DNA of 10,693 nt from an uncultured Phycisphaerales bacterium (lineage in GTDB: Bacteria; Planctomycetota; Phycisphaerae; Phycisphaerales; SM1A02). A program made the position numbers and the translations under genes. Position 1 is the stretch's first letter, and every line of letters starts with the position of its first letter. Of this stretch, positions 1-6,279 are shown in pieces. The DNA is taken from positions 1-10,693 of the forward strand of contig CAMPIL010000095.1 of NCBI GenBank assembly GCA_946886375.1. The letters run 5' to 3'. Below the pieces are notes generated by a model, which searched no databases, was not told where the DNA came from, and saw only the letters and a list, made by a program, of their open reading frames with translations.

Positions 1-363
1 CAAACGACTCGCTCATTTGCCATCGAAGCCGCCCGGCTTCTTGAAGACCGGCACTTTGAGGACGTTCGCCTGCTCGATGTGCGCGGCCTGAGTCAGGTCT
101 GCGATTTCGTGCTTATCGGCTCGGGCACCAGCGACCGCCAGATGAAGTCCGTGGCGCAGGAACTGGAAGAGCTGGGCGAAGAGCGCAACAACATCGTCTT
201 TCGCTCTGACCGCGACGCCGCAGGCACCTGGATCGTCATCGACTTCGTCGATCTTGTTGCGCACCTGTTCGAACCCAATCAGCGTGCGTATTACGACCTT
301 GAAACGCTGTGGTCCGACGCCGAAGTCATCGACTGGAGCGAAAAGAAGCGCAAGAAAGCCTGA
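1..363 (+). CDS. rsfS: Ribosomal silencing factor RsfS (5' end outside window)
   Basis: RsfS (Iojap/DUF143 family) binds ribosomal protein uL14 on the 50S subunit and blocks 30S joining, which lowers translation under starvation. The frame is open from the first base, giving 120 visible codons, and ends at a TGA. Family landmarks are clear: the LLDVRGLS strand (residues 24-31 of the visible part), the CDFVLIGSGTSDRQ core (34-47), then GTWIVIDFVDLVAHLF and the closing YYDLETLWSDAEVIDW. Family members are usually about 105-130 residues, so only a few N-terminal residues should be missing. A GTG at 79 could be read as a start, but it would remove the conserved first helix (FAIEAARLLEDRHFEDV), so the true start is upstream of the window. 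The C-terminus is strongly basic (EKKRKKA). The next gene follows within 21 bases on the same strand, consistent with cotranscription. Identification is by motif recognition and is secure. Confidence 0.95.
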   Translation, partial: QTTRSFAIEAARLLEDRHFEDVRLLDVRGLSQVCDFVLIGSGTSDRQMKSVAQELEELGEERNNIVFRSDRDAAGTWIVIDFVDLVAHLFEPNQRAYYDLETLWSDAEVIDWSEKKRKKA

Positions 364-373
364 ATGCGATTAT

Positions 374-377
374 GGAG
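374..377 (+). promoter_or_regulatory. Ribosome binding site GGAG that selects the start at 385
   Basis: GGAG lies 7 bases before the ATG at 385. The in-frame ATG at 364 directly abuts the rsfS stop codon and has no comparable site upstream. The site therefore favours the downstream ATG as the start of the PQQ-like gene. Confidence 0.55.
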
Positions 378-384
378 CAATCGA

Positions 385-744
385 ATGATCACTCCTCCAC
401 GCACGATCGCTGATTTGGTGTTTGTCGGCTTCAACTCACAGGTGGTGGCGTTGGATCGCTACAGCGGCGAAAAGATATGGACGTGGAAATCGCCTCAGGG
501 CAAGGGGTACGTCGCGGTGCTGGCCGAGCACGATCGTCTGGTCGTTTCGGTGCAGGGGTACATGTACTGCCTGGATCCGCAGTTTGGCCAGGAGGTCTGG
601 CGGAATCCGCTGGAGGGAATGGGGACGGGTGTTCCGTGCCTGGCCTCGGCGAACGCGATCGGCTGGAACACGGCGGTCCTTTCGGCGGCCGCCGAATCCG
701 CCCACCAGCAGGAAGCCGCGGCTTCATCCGCGGCTGCAACATGA
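385..744 (+). CDS. Small PQQ-like beta-propeller blade protein (two blades)
   Basis: The product is 119 residues with two clear PQQ/WD40-like blade motifs: ALDRYSGEKIW at 22-32 and CLDPQFGQEVW at 62-72, exactly 40 residues apart. Each is preceded by a hydrophobic strand (LVFVGFNSQVV and RLVVSVQGYMY). BamB and quinoprotein dehydrogenases stack six to eight such blades, so this is far too short for a closed propeller unless it oligomerises or is a one-sheet variant. No signal peptide or membrane helix is visible, so a cytoplasmic location is likely, unlike most PQQ-repeat proteins. The C-terminal tail is a low-complexity Ala/Ser/Glu stretch. The start at 385 is chosen for its GGAG site; an in-frame ATG at 364 would add seven residues. 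It sits between rsfS and trmB on the same strand, hinting at but not proving a link to translation. No function can be assigned. Confidence 0.8.
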   Translation: MITPPRTIADLVFVGFNSQVVALDRYSGEKIWTWKSPQGKGYVAVLAEHDRLVVSVQGYMYCLDPQFGQEVWRNPLEGMGTGVPCLASANAIGWNTAVLSAAAESAHQQEAAASSAAAT

Positions 745-804
745 ATCATTCAACGCCTGCGATCGTGGGCTGTTTCCCGCGCATCGCATGATGGATCATC
801 ACGC

Positions 805-1461
805 ATGAGTTTCGGCCTCTCACGCGGACGAACGCTGGACACGACCGGCTTTGGTCTGGATGAATCGCAACTGCCGCCGCTGGAATCCGGCCGCATCGAT
901 CCGCGCACGTGGTTTGAGCATCCCCAGCGGCGATTGGAAATCGAAATCGGCAGCGGGAAGGGGACTTTCCTGCTCCAACAGGCGCGGTTGTTTCCCACCG
1001 TCAACTTCCTCGGCGTGGAATGGGCCGCCGAGTTCTACCGCTACGCCGCAGACCGCATGCGCCGCCATCACATGACCAACGTGCGCATGCTGCGTGCCGA
1101 CGCCACGGAGTTCATCCGCCATCGCTGCGCGGATGAAATTGCCGCGGTGATCCACCTGTATTTTTCCGATCCATGGCCGAAGAAGCGGCACCACAAGCGG
1201 CGTGTGATTCAGGATCGCTCGCTGGCTGAGTTTCACCGCATCCTTCAATCCGGCGGCTTGCTGCACCTGGTGACCGACCACGAGGACCTGTGGGAGTGGT
1301 CCGAAGACCACGCATCACGCCATTCCGCGCTGTTCGAGCGATTGCCATTCCAGCCGCCGCCGTCGGCAGGCGAAGGCGAGGTCGTGGGCAGCAACTTTGA
1401 GCGCAAGTACAAACGCGAAGGCCGGCCGTTCTTTGCCATGACCCTGGTCAAGAAATCCTGA
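805..1461 (+). CDS. trmB: tRNA (guanine-N7-)-methyltransferase TrmB
   Basis: TrmB uses S-adenosylmethionine to form 7-methylguanosine at position 46 in the variable loop of tRNAs and acts in the cytoplasm. The 218-residue product carries the expected landmarks in order: the SAM-binding loop EIGSGKG (47-53), the acidic residue after motif II in LGVEW (69-73), the diagnostic DPWPKKRHHKRR block (122-133), VTDHEDLWEW (157-165) and the C-terminal tRNA/SAM-contacting NFERKYKREG (197-206). E. coli TrmB has 239 residues, so the length is normal; the N-terminal extension before motif I is short. The ATG at 805 has only a weak GGA upstream, and the frame offers no better start nearby. It follows the PQQ-like gene by 60 bases. 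Its last 14 bases overlap the 3' end of the convergent membrane protein gene. The assignment is secure. Confidence 0.96.
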   Translation: MSFGLSRGRTLDTTGFGLDESQLPPLESGRIDPRTWFEHPQRRLEIEIGSGKGTFLLQQARLFPTVNFLGVEWAAEFYRYAADRMRRHHMTNVRMLRADATEFIRHRCADEIAAVIHLYFSDPWPKKRHHKRRVIQDRSLAEFHRILQSGGLLHLVTDHEDLWEWSEDHASRHSALFERLPFQPPPSAGEGEVVGSNFERKYKREGRPFFAMTLVKKS

Positions 1462-2344
1462 CGGGACTTTCCATCGCGGTCGTTTCCAGTCTCTGCCGCG
1501 CGCGAATCTCGCTCACCTTCACCCTGACCTTGTTCAACAGAACGTAGTACATGATGACCGCGACAAACGGGCCGATCACGATGCACGCGCCCAGCACGTA
1601 AATGAGCGGCAGCAGCCACATGTACTCGGCTGCCTTCTCGGTGATGCTCCGGTCGGGAATTCGCGGCCCCAGCCAGCGAACGTACATCATGCTGGCGAAG
1701 AACTGCACCAATCCCGCCGCGCTGCTGAGAATCGTGGCCAACCCCACAATCCCACTCAGCCCGATCGGAGTTGCGCTCGATGACACAAGCAGGCTGGATC
1801 CGAGCGCGGCAAACGTCGCGGCAGCCGCAATGATGACGGTCCATCGCACGACCTTGCGGGGTCCATCCCCCGTGTCATAGCCCACAATCGCGGGATCAGG
1901 CGCGCTGAAATACCACCATCCCACCAGCGACAGAACAGCGACAGGAAACGTCAACCCCTTGACCAACTGATCAAGTATGGTCGTGTTCCCGCCAGCCGAG
2001 ACCATAACTACCGCAAGACCGATCGACGCGATGTGCGCCGCAAACCTTGCGATCACTGAGACCAGAATGATCACCAGCCCGCGATTGAGATTGGCGAGAT
2101 ACTCCGGCGAACTGAAGATCAACAAATTGCCTTGCAGCGAGCGGCTGACCGGCATGCCGCACTCGGGGCACGCGCCGGCCGCAGTCAAACCGCGCAGGTT
2201 GTACCCGCAGCGAAGGCACGGCTTGTCGGTGTGAGACAGATCGGTGAAGGAATGATGGATGACCGGCGGCGCGAGTGGCGCGGCTGGCGGCGGCCGGACA
2301 TCCGGCTCCAACTCGTAGGATTCTGACGATCCATCACCGCCCAT
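1448..2344 (-). CDS. Zinc-ribbon multipass membrane protein
   Basis: The product is 298 residues from the chosen ATG. An N-terminal Pro/Ala-rich soluble segment leads into a zinc ribbon with Cys43, Cys46, Cys59 and Cys62 in the pattern CLRCGYNLRGLxxxxxCPECG. This signature is common at the N-terminus of planctomycete membrane proteins of unknown role. About five or six hydrophobic segments follow, starting near residue 87 (LVIILVSVIARFAAHIASIGLAVV), with others at PVAVLSLVGWWYF, WTVIIAAAATFAALGSSLLV, the IVGLATILSSAAG region and LPLIYVLGACIVIG. The C-terminus is charged (KVRVKVSEIRARQRLE) and probably cytoplasmic. An upstream TTG at 2380 would add 12 residues but would run into the divergent gene's leader, so ATG 2344 is preferred. 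No enzymatic motif is visible. The 3' end overlaps trmB by 14 bases. Confidence 0.82.
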   Translation of the reverse strand: MGGDGSSESYELEPDVRPPPAAPLAPPVIHHSFTDLSHTDKPCLRCGYNLRGLTAAGACPECGMPVSRSLQGNLLIFSSPEYLANLNRGLVIILVSVIARFAAHIASIGLAVVMVSAGGNTTILDQLVKGLTFPVAVLSLVGWWYFSAPDPAIVGYDTGDGPRKVVRWTVIIAAAATFAALGSSLLVSSSATPIGLSGIVGLATILSSAAGLVQFFASMMYVRWLGPRIPDRSITEKAAEYMWLLPLIYVLGACIVIGPFVAVIMYYVLLNKVRVKVSEIRARQRLETTAMESPVRIS

Positions 2345-2452
2345 GAGCAGCCACTGTATGGTTTGAGCAGGCCTCTGCAAATCGGCCGCGGCGCTGCTAA
2401 CGCCATAGAATCCGTCATGCGCAAGCCCGGCGTCGATGAAAACAACGTGCAG

Positions 2453-2782
2453 ATGTCAGATGTATTGTGCGATTTCTGTCATCGCGAATGGGTTGAAGAT
2501 CAGCCGATGATGGAAGGGCATCAGGGAAGTTGCATCTGCGGCAATTGCCTGACGGTGGCATACAGCGAGGCTGTGCTGGCCGCCGGGGGTGCGGGAACCA
2601 CCGATTTTCGCTGCCCCATGTGCCTTGAGACGCAGAAGGATCGGGCCGAGTTGGGTCGTGGTGATGAATCCGGCTGGGCGAGCCCGTTGCACCCGGAGGC
2701 GGTGATTTGCCGCCGGTGCATCAAACTCGCCGCGGGCGCGCTGCACAAGGACAAGGATTTTGCGTGGACCAAGCCCGGATGA
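2453..2782 (+). CDS. Small protein with two ClpX-like C4 zinc modules
   Basis: The product is 109 residues with four CxxC-type pairs that split into two C4 zinc sites. Module 1 has Cys6/Cys9 and Cys29/Cys32 (CDFC...CICGNC), with an extra Cys27. Module 2 has Cys54/Cys57 and Cys86/Cys89 (CPMC...ICRRC). The spacing, and the 'IC-x2-C' second knuckle followed by a helix, resemble the zinc-binding domain of the ClpX unfoldase, but no AAA+ ATPase follows. No signal peptide or membrane helix is visible, so it is probably a cytoplasmic protein- or nucleic-acid-binding factor. The conserved-looking C-terminus AAGALHKDKDFAWTKPG has no function I can name. Start choice is uncertain: ATG 2453 places the first zinc knuckle five residues in, while ATG 2417 would add 12 residues and TTG 2363 another 18. 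It is transcribed away from the zinc-ribbon membrane protein and may share its control region. Confidence 0.75.
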   Translation: MSDVLCDFCHREWVEDQPMMEGHQGSCICGNCLTVAYSEAVLAAGGAGTTDFRCPMCLETQKDRAELGRGDESGWASPLHPEAVICRRCIKLAAGALHKDKDFAWTKPG

Positions 2783-2802
2783 TGTACGCGTGGCGATGTA
2801 CG
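2781..2802 (+). repeat. Direct repeat GATGTACG (two copies)
   Basis: GATGTACG occurs at 2781-2788 and 2795-2802, 14 bases apart start to start, spanning the end of the zinc-module gene and the start of the leader before the histidine kinase gene. The second copy overlaps the TACGATTT word that also occurs upstream of the ABC permease gene. Confidence 0.5.
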
Positions 2803-2889
2803 ATTTACGATTGAGTCAGCAACGAACCGCGAAGCGCCCAGTGCGCATCGCGCCAAACGCTCGGTAATCTTCAATCTCGAATCGTCAGT
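2799..2889 (+). promoter_or_regulatory. Leader of the histidine kinase gene with shared intergenic motif (copy A)
   Basis: The 125-base gap before the kinase start holds TACGATTT at 2799-2806, followed by a second ACGATT, and a 23-base segment at 2867-2889 that begins ATCTTCAATC and ends GTCAGT. The same two elements occur upstream of the ABC permease gene (copy B at 4884-4915), where they are nearly adjacent. The 23-base segments match at 19 of 23 positions. This may be a shared regulator site or a dispersed intergenic repeat; the sequence alone does not decide. Confidence 0.45.
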
Positions 2890-2907
2890 CGAAACCCGCA
2901 GTTCCCC

Positions 2908-4530
2908 ATGGCTCCCGGAATCAGTCTCGCCAACAAGTGCCAGTTGCTCTTCGGCTTTGCGATCGTTGTGATCGTGTCATGCGCGTTGAGCGTGCCGTGG
3001 TTCCGCACCTCATCATTGGTGCGCGATTCGCAGTGGGAAGTCGCGCGGCAACTCAGCGATGCGTGGCTGAAAGACCGCATCCAGTTGGGCACGCTCGAGC
3101 AGCCCGGCTTGCTGCCCAGCAAACTGGATGAATTCCTCTCCAACCGCGATGACACGCCCGTTCTGCGCATGACGCTGGTGCGGGTGGACGAGATCGAGTT
3201 GGAGGACGAACAGCGGCCGTTTCTGTCGACCGCGCTGCGGCGCTTCCGCGAAGACCCCGCCCGCACCGAACACACCGTCATCGCCTCCGTGGAAGGACGC
3301 CCTGTCTACCGCTTCGCCCGGGCCATCCGCGAATCGGAGATTCGCGCGGTGCGCGACCGGTCGGTCACGGATTTTCGAGGCGGGGCGTTTGATCCCGATG
3401 TGGCGAACCCGCTGCGCGCGATCCTTGTGATCGACCGCACCAGCCAGTTCGCGGAGGGCCAGTTGCTCACCAGCCGCGTGTTCATCATCGCGGCGGGCAT
3501 TGTCGCCAGCCTGCTCGCCGGCATCGTCTTTCATCAAATCCTCACCAAACTCATTCTTTCTCCCGTGCGCAAACTGCGCGAAACCACGGAGAAACTCCAG
3601 GGCGGCGACCTCAGCATTCGTTCGCAGATCAAGACCGGCGATGAATTTCAGCAACTCTCCGAGGCGTTCAACTCCATGCTCGATCGTCTGGAGCAGGGCC
3701 AGGCGCAGTTGCGAGCGCTGAATGAAAGCCTCGATCTCAAACTCACCGAACTCGCCGAGGCGAACGTTGGCTTGTATGAATCCAACCGATTCAAGAGCGA
3801 GTTTCTCGCCAACGTCAGCCACGAATTACGCACGCCGCTGAACTCAATCATCGGTTTTGCGGAACTGCTGGAGGAAATCGCCCGCAGCAATTCAGAAGCC
3901 AATCCCAAGCAGTTGCGCTACGTCAGCAACATCCTGTCCAGCGGCCGGTCGCTGCTGGAAATGATCAACGAACTGCTGGACATGGCGAAGATCGAGGCCG
4001 GCCGCATGGAAGTGAACATCGAACCGACCAGCGTGGGCGATTTGATCGAGGGTTTGGCGGGCATCATGCGGCCGCAGACGCTCGCCAAGCAGATCGAAAT
4101 GCGCACGGTCATCGCGCAGCGGCTGCCGCTGATTGAAACCGATCCTGGCAAACTGCAGCAGATTCTGTTCAACTTTCTCTCCAATGCGATCAAGTTCACG
4201 CCGGCAGGCGGAACGGTCACGATCAGCGCGGATCGCGTCACGCGCCAGGACAATTCGCTGGGCGTTCGGCTGGCCGTGGCCGACACCGGCCCGGGCATTG
4301 CCTACGACATGCAGGACGTGATCTTTGAGAAGTTCCGGCAGATCGACGCCAGCCACACGCGCGAACACGCGGGCACGGGATTGGGGTTGGCAATCTGTCG
4401 CGAACTGGCGCAGATGCTGAGCGCCACGGTGAGTTTCGTGAGCGAGCCGGGTCGCGGCGCGACGTTCATAGTGGACTTGCCGCTGACGCACCAGCCCGCC
4501 GCGCCCCAGCCGCTGATGTCGAAAGCGTGA
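2908..4530 (+). CDS. Membrane sensor histidine kinase (HAMP-HisKA-HATPase), orphan
   Basis: The product is 540 residues and is a two-component sensor kinase that autophosphorylates on histidine and passes the phosphate to a response regulator. Order: N-terminal membrane helix (about 12-31), extracytoplasmic sensor region (about 32-189), second helix (about 190-212), HAMP linker (about 213-266), a coiled-coil stretch (262-295), HisKA with the H-box VSHELRTP and phosphoacceptor His305, N-box with Asn426 in FNFLSNAIKFTP, G1 box DTGPG (459-463), F-box FEKFRQID (473-480) and G2 box GTGLGL (489-494). All catalytic residues are present, so it should be active. The sensor region resembles planctomycete kinases with a DUF3365-like domain, but no CxxCH haem motif is visible, so the ligand is unknown. 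No receiver domain is fused and no response regulator gene is in the window. The ATG has no visible Shine-Dalgarno. It converges with the next gene over a 30-base gap. Confidence 0.94.
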   Translation: MAPGISLANKCQLLFGFAIVVIVSCALSVPWFRTSSLVRDSQWEVARQLSDAWLKDRIQLGTLEQPGLLPSKLDEFLSNRDDTPVLRMTLVRVDEIELEDEQRPFLSTALRRFREDPARTEHTVIASVEGRPVYRFARAIRESEIRAVRDRSVTDFRGGAFDPDVANPLRAILVIDRTSQFAEGQLLTSRVFIIAAGIVASLLAGIVFHQILTKLILSPVRKLRETTEKLQGGDLSIRSQIKTGDEFQQLSEAFNSMLDRLEQGQAQLRALNESLDLKLTELAEANVGLYESNRFKSEFLANVSHELRTPLNSIIGFAELLEEIARSNSEANPKQLRYVSNILSSGRSLLEMINELLDMAKIEAGRMEVNIEPTSVGDLIEGLAGIMRPQTLAKQIEMRTVIAQRLPLIETDPGKLQQILFNFLSNAIKFTPAGGTVTISADRVTRQDNSLGVRLAVADTGPGIAYDMQDVIFEKFRQIDASHTREHAGTGLGLAICRELAQMLSATVSFVSEPGRGATFIVDLPLTHQPAAPQPLMSKA

Positions 4531-4560
4531 GGATGCTCCGCGCGCTCGATCGCGACCTCA

Positions 4561-4863
4561 TCATCCGATCAGATGTGGGATGGTTTCATCGGCGTCCGCG
4601 AATCGGCGCCGCACGAGTGAGGCGTCGAACTTCGCCGGCAATTCGTCGCGTTCGTCGCCGGACGTCTTGGACATGAGGAAGGCGAGCACGGCCTCGGCGA
4701 CGGCTGCGGGCGCATCACTGCCATCGCGCGACCACAGGTTGTAATCGGCCCAGGCCAGCCGCACTCGATGCTGCGTCAGCCGGCCGTCTTTGTGCAGAAT
4801 CTGGGCGGTGAAATCCCACCCGCCAGCCGTTTCGGACTCCGCGATGATTTCAACTTGTGCCAC
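4561..4863 (-). CDS. Conserved-looking protein of unknown function, 100 aa
   Basis: I do not recognise a named family. The 100-residue product is soluble, acidic, and has no signal peptide or membrane helix. It starts with a beta-rich half (VEIIAESETAGGWDFTAQILHKDGRLTQHRVRLAWADYNLW) and continues with a helical half (PAAVAEAVLAFLMS...LPAKFDASLVRRRFADADETIPHLIG). The ordered beta/alpha pattern, the WADYNLWS aromatic patch and a good ribosome site make it a real gene rather than a chance frame. The start is GTG, preceded by AGAGGG with an 8-base spacer. It is transcribed away from the ABC permease gene with a 75-base shared control region, and its 3' end faces the histidine kinase. Nothing in the sequence shows a functional link to either neighbour. 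Confidence 0.72.
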   Translation of the reverse strand: MAQVEIIAESETAGGWDFTAQILHKDGRLTQHRVRLAWADYNLWSRDGSDAPAAVAEAVLAFLMSKTSGDERDELPAKFDASLVRRRFADADETIPHLIG

Positions 4864-4871
4864 CGAACGCG

Positions 4872-4877
4872 CCCTCT
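4872..4877 (-). promoter_or_regulatory. Ribosome binding site AGAGGG supporting a GTG start
   Basis: Read on the minus strand, AGAGGG lies 8 bases before the GTG at 4863. It supports the non-ATG start of the 100-residue protein; no in-frame ATG lies close by. Confidence 0.55.
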
Positions 4878-4883
4878 GGGGTA

Positions 4884-4915
4884 TACGATTTGATCTTCAA
4901 TCGTCAATTGTCAGT
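4884..4915 (+). promoter_or_regulatory. Divergent control region with shared intergenic motif (copy B)
   Basis: TACGATTT at 4884-4891 is followed almost at once by a 23-base segment at 4893-4915 that starts ATCTTCAATC and ends GTCAGT, matching copy A upstream of the histidine kinase at 19 of 23 positions. It lies in the 75-base gap between the divergent 100-residue protein and the ABC permease, so it could influence either gene. No clear -35/-10 pair could be fixed here. Confidence 0.45.
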
Positions 4916-4938
4916 GAATTATCTGCAACAATCATCGC

Positions 4939-6267
4939 ATGACTTTCCTGCTTGAGACACTTCGCCTTGGCCTGAACAACCTCCGGCTGCACAAGTTGAG
5001 GTCCATTCTCACCAGTCTGGGAATCATCCTGGGCGTGGCAGCGGTGATCGTGATGGTATCGATCGGCGAGGGCAACAAGCAGGCTGCGCTGCGCGAGATT
5101 TCCGCGCTGGGAGCGACCAACATCATCGTGCGCTCCATGAAGCCGCCTGAGACCACCTCCGTCACCTCAACCCAGAGCACCTTTCTCGCACGCTACGGCA
5201 TCACGCGGCAGGACTTGCGCCGATTGCAGGAGCATCTCAAGCACATGGTGAGCATCGTGCCGCTGAAAGCTGTGGGCGATGAGATGATCTACCGGGAAAA
5301 GCGATTGATGAGCCAGGCCTTCGGCGTGACGCCCGAATTGCGCAAGGCCGCCAACCTGCGCGTGGAGCGCGGGCGGTACATCAGCGACGCCGATATCGCC
5401 TCCAGCATGCCCGTGGCGGTCATCGGCTCGGACGTGGCGACGCAGTTTTTCCCCACGATCGATCCGCTGAACCAGGTCTTTCGCATCAAGGACCAGGCCG
5501 TGCGCGTTGTGGGTGTGCTCAAGCCAGTGGGCTTGGCGGGCGGCGCCGGCGCGCCGCTGGTCGGCCGCGATTTGAACATGGATGTGCACCTGCCCATGTC
5601 AACCGCCGAGGCGCAGTTCGGCGATTTGATTCAGCGGCGGGTGGCAGGCTCGTTTCAGAATGAAGAAATCCAGTTGTCGGAAATCTATCTCACGGCCGCT
5701 TCAACCGATGAAGTGATCAACGATGCGGCGCTCGTGCGCCGTCTGATGGAGGTCGGGCATCCCGACCTCACCGACGTGAAGATCATCGTGCCATGGGAAC
5801 TGCTGGAAAGCGCCAAGAAGCAGTTGCTGATGTGGAACATCGTCTTGACCTTCATCGCGTCGATCAGTCTGCTGGTTGGCGGCATTGGAATCATGAACAT
5901 CATGCTCGCGTCGGTGACCGAGCGCACGCGCGAGATCGGCATCCGCCGCGCTCTGGGCGCGACCCGCAAGCACATCGTCTGGCAATTCCTGGTGGAAACG
6001 GGCACGCTGTCGGCGGTGGGCGGGGGGTTTGGCATCCTCACGGGCATCGGGTTCTCCGTATTTGTCGGCAAGGGCCTGCCGTGGCTGTTCACCTTTCCCA
6101 TGCTGCGGCGCTTCTTCGATTCGCCTCCCAAGTTTGAAACCGAAGTCACCTTGTGGTCAATCGTGGTTTCGTTTCTTGTGGCGGCGACCGTAGGCCTGGT
6201 GTTCGGCATCTACCCCGCGCTGGTGGCCAGCAGGCAGGACCCCATCGTCGCGCTGCGGCACGATTGA
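4939..6267 (+). CDS. MacB/FtsX-type ABC transporter permease
   Basis: The product is 442 residues with the four-helix MacB/FtsX architecture: helix 1 at about 22-42 (SILTSLGIILGVAAVIVMV), a large extracytoplasmic MacB_PCD domain (about 45-290), then three C-terminal helices at about 299-322, 350-378 and 404-427. The diagnostic cytoplasmic motif after helix 2, TERTREIGIRRALGAT (327-342), and the closing YPALVASRQDPIVALRHD are both intact. Such permeases work as dimers with a separate LolD/MacB-like ATPase, coupling ATP hydrolysis to extracytoplasmic movements that extrude lipoproteins, peptides or drugs, or regulate hydrolases. No ATPase or membrane-fusion protein gene is adjacent: the upstream neighbour is divergent and the downstream one convergent, so the partner must be encoded elsewhere. 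Substrate cannot be inferred. The ATG has no obvious Shine-Dalgarno. The gene stops 6 bases before the opposing glycosyltransferase gene ends. Confidence 0.93.
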   Translation: MTFLLETLRLGLNNLRLHKLRSILTSLGIILGVAAVIVMVSIGEGNKQAALREISALGATNIIVRSMKPPETTSVTSTQSTFLARYGITRQDLRRLQEHLKHMVSIVPLKAVGDEMIYREKRLMSQAFGVTPELRKAANLRVERGRYISDADIASSMPVAVIGSDVATQFFPTIDPLNQVFRIKDQAVRVVGVLKPVGLAGGAGAPLVGRDLNMDVHLPMSTAEAQFGDLIQRRVAGSFQNEEIQLSEIYLTAASTDEVINDAALVRRLMEVGHPDLTDVKIIVPWELLESAKKQLLMWNIVLTFIASISLLVGGIGIMNIMLASVTERTREIGIRRALGATRKHIVWQFLVETGTLSAVGGGFGILTGIGFSVFVGKGLPWLFTFPMLRRFFDSPPKFETEVTLWSIVVSFLVAATVGLVFGIYPALVASRQDPIVALRHD

Positions 6268-6279
6268 AAGCGGTCAATC
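6262..6279. terminator. Small inverted repeat spanning two opposing stop codons
   Basis: GATTGA (6262-6267) and TCAATC (6274-6279) form a perfect 6-bp stem with a 6-base loop AAGCGG. The forward TGA of the ABC permease and the reverse TGA of the glycosyltransferase are the symmetric bases of the two arms. It could be a weak bidirectional transcription end, but the stem is short and no T-run follows, so the call is tentative. Confidence 0.25.

Noticed and set aside
789..801. Inverted repeat TGATG-GAT-CATCA just before trmB
   Set aside because: A 5-bp stem with a 3-base loop is common by chance. It overlaps the weak trmB ribosome site, but there is no further sign of control.
3013..4491. Long minus-strand open frames (269 and 199 codons) opposite the histidine kinase
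   Set aside because: The plus strand encodes all kinase boxes without interruption; the antisense products are low-complexity and resemble nothing I recognise.
4528..4560. Possible terminator between the histidine kinase and the 100-residue protein
   Set aside because: TGAGG and CCTCA can pair, but the loop is over 20 bases and no T-run follows on either strand.
2908..6267. Histidine kinase plus ABC permease as a Bce-type sensing and detoxification module
   Set aside because: There is no response regulator or ATPase, a minus-strand gene separates the two, and the permease has four helices of the MacB type, not the ten of BceB.
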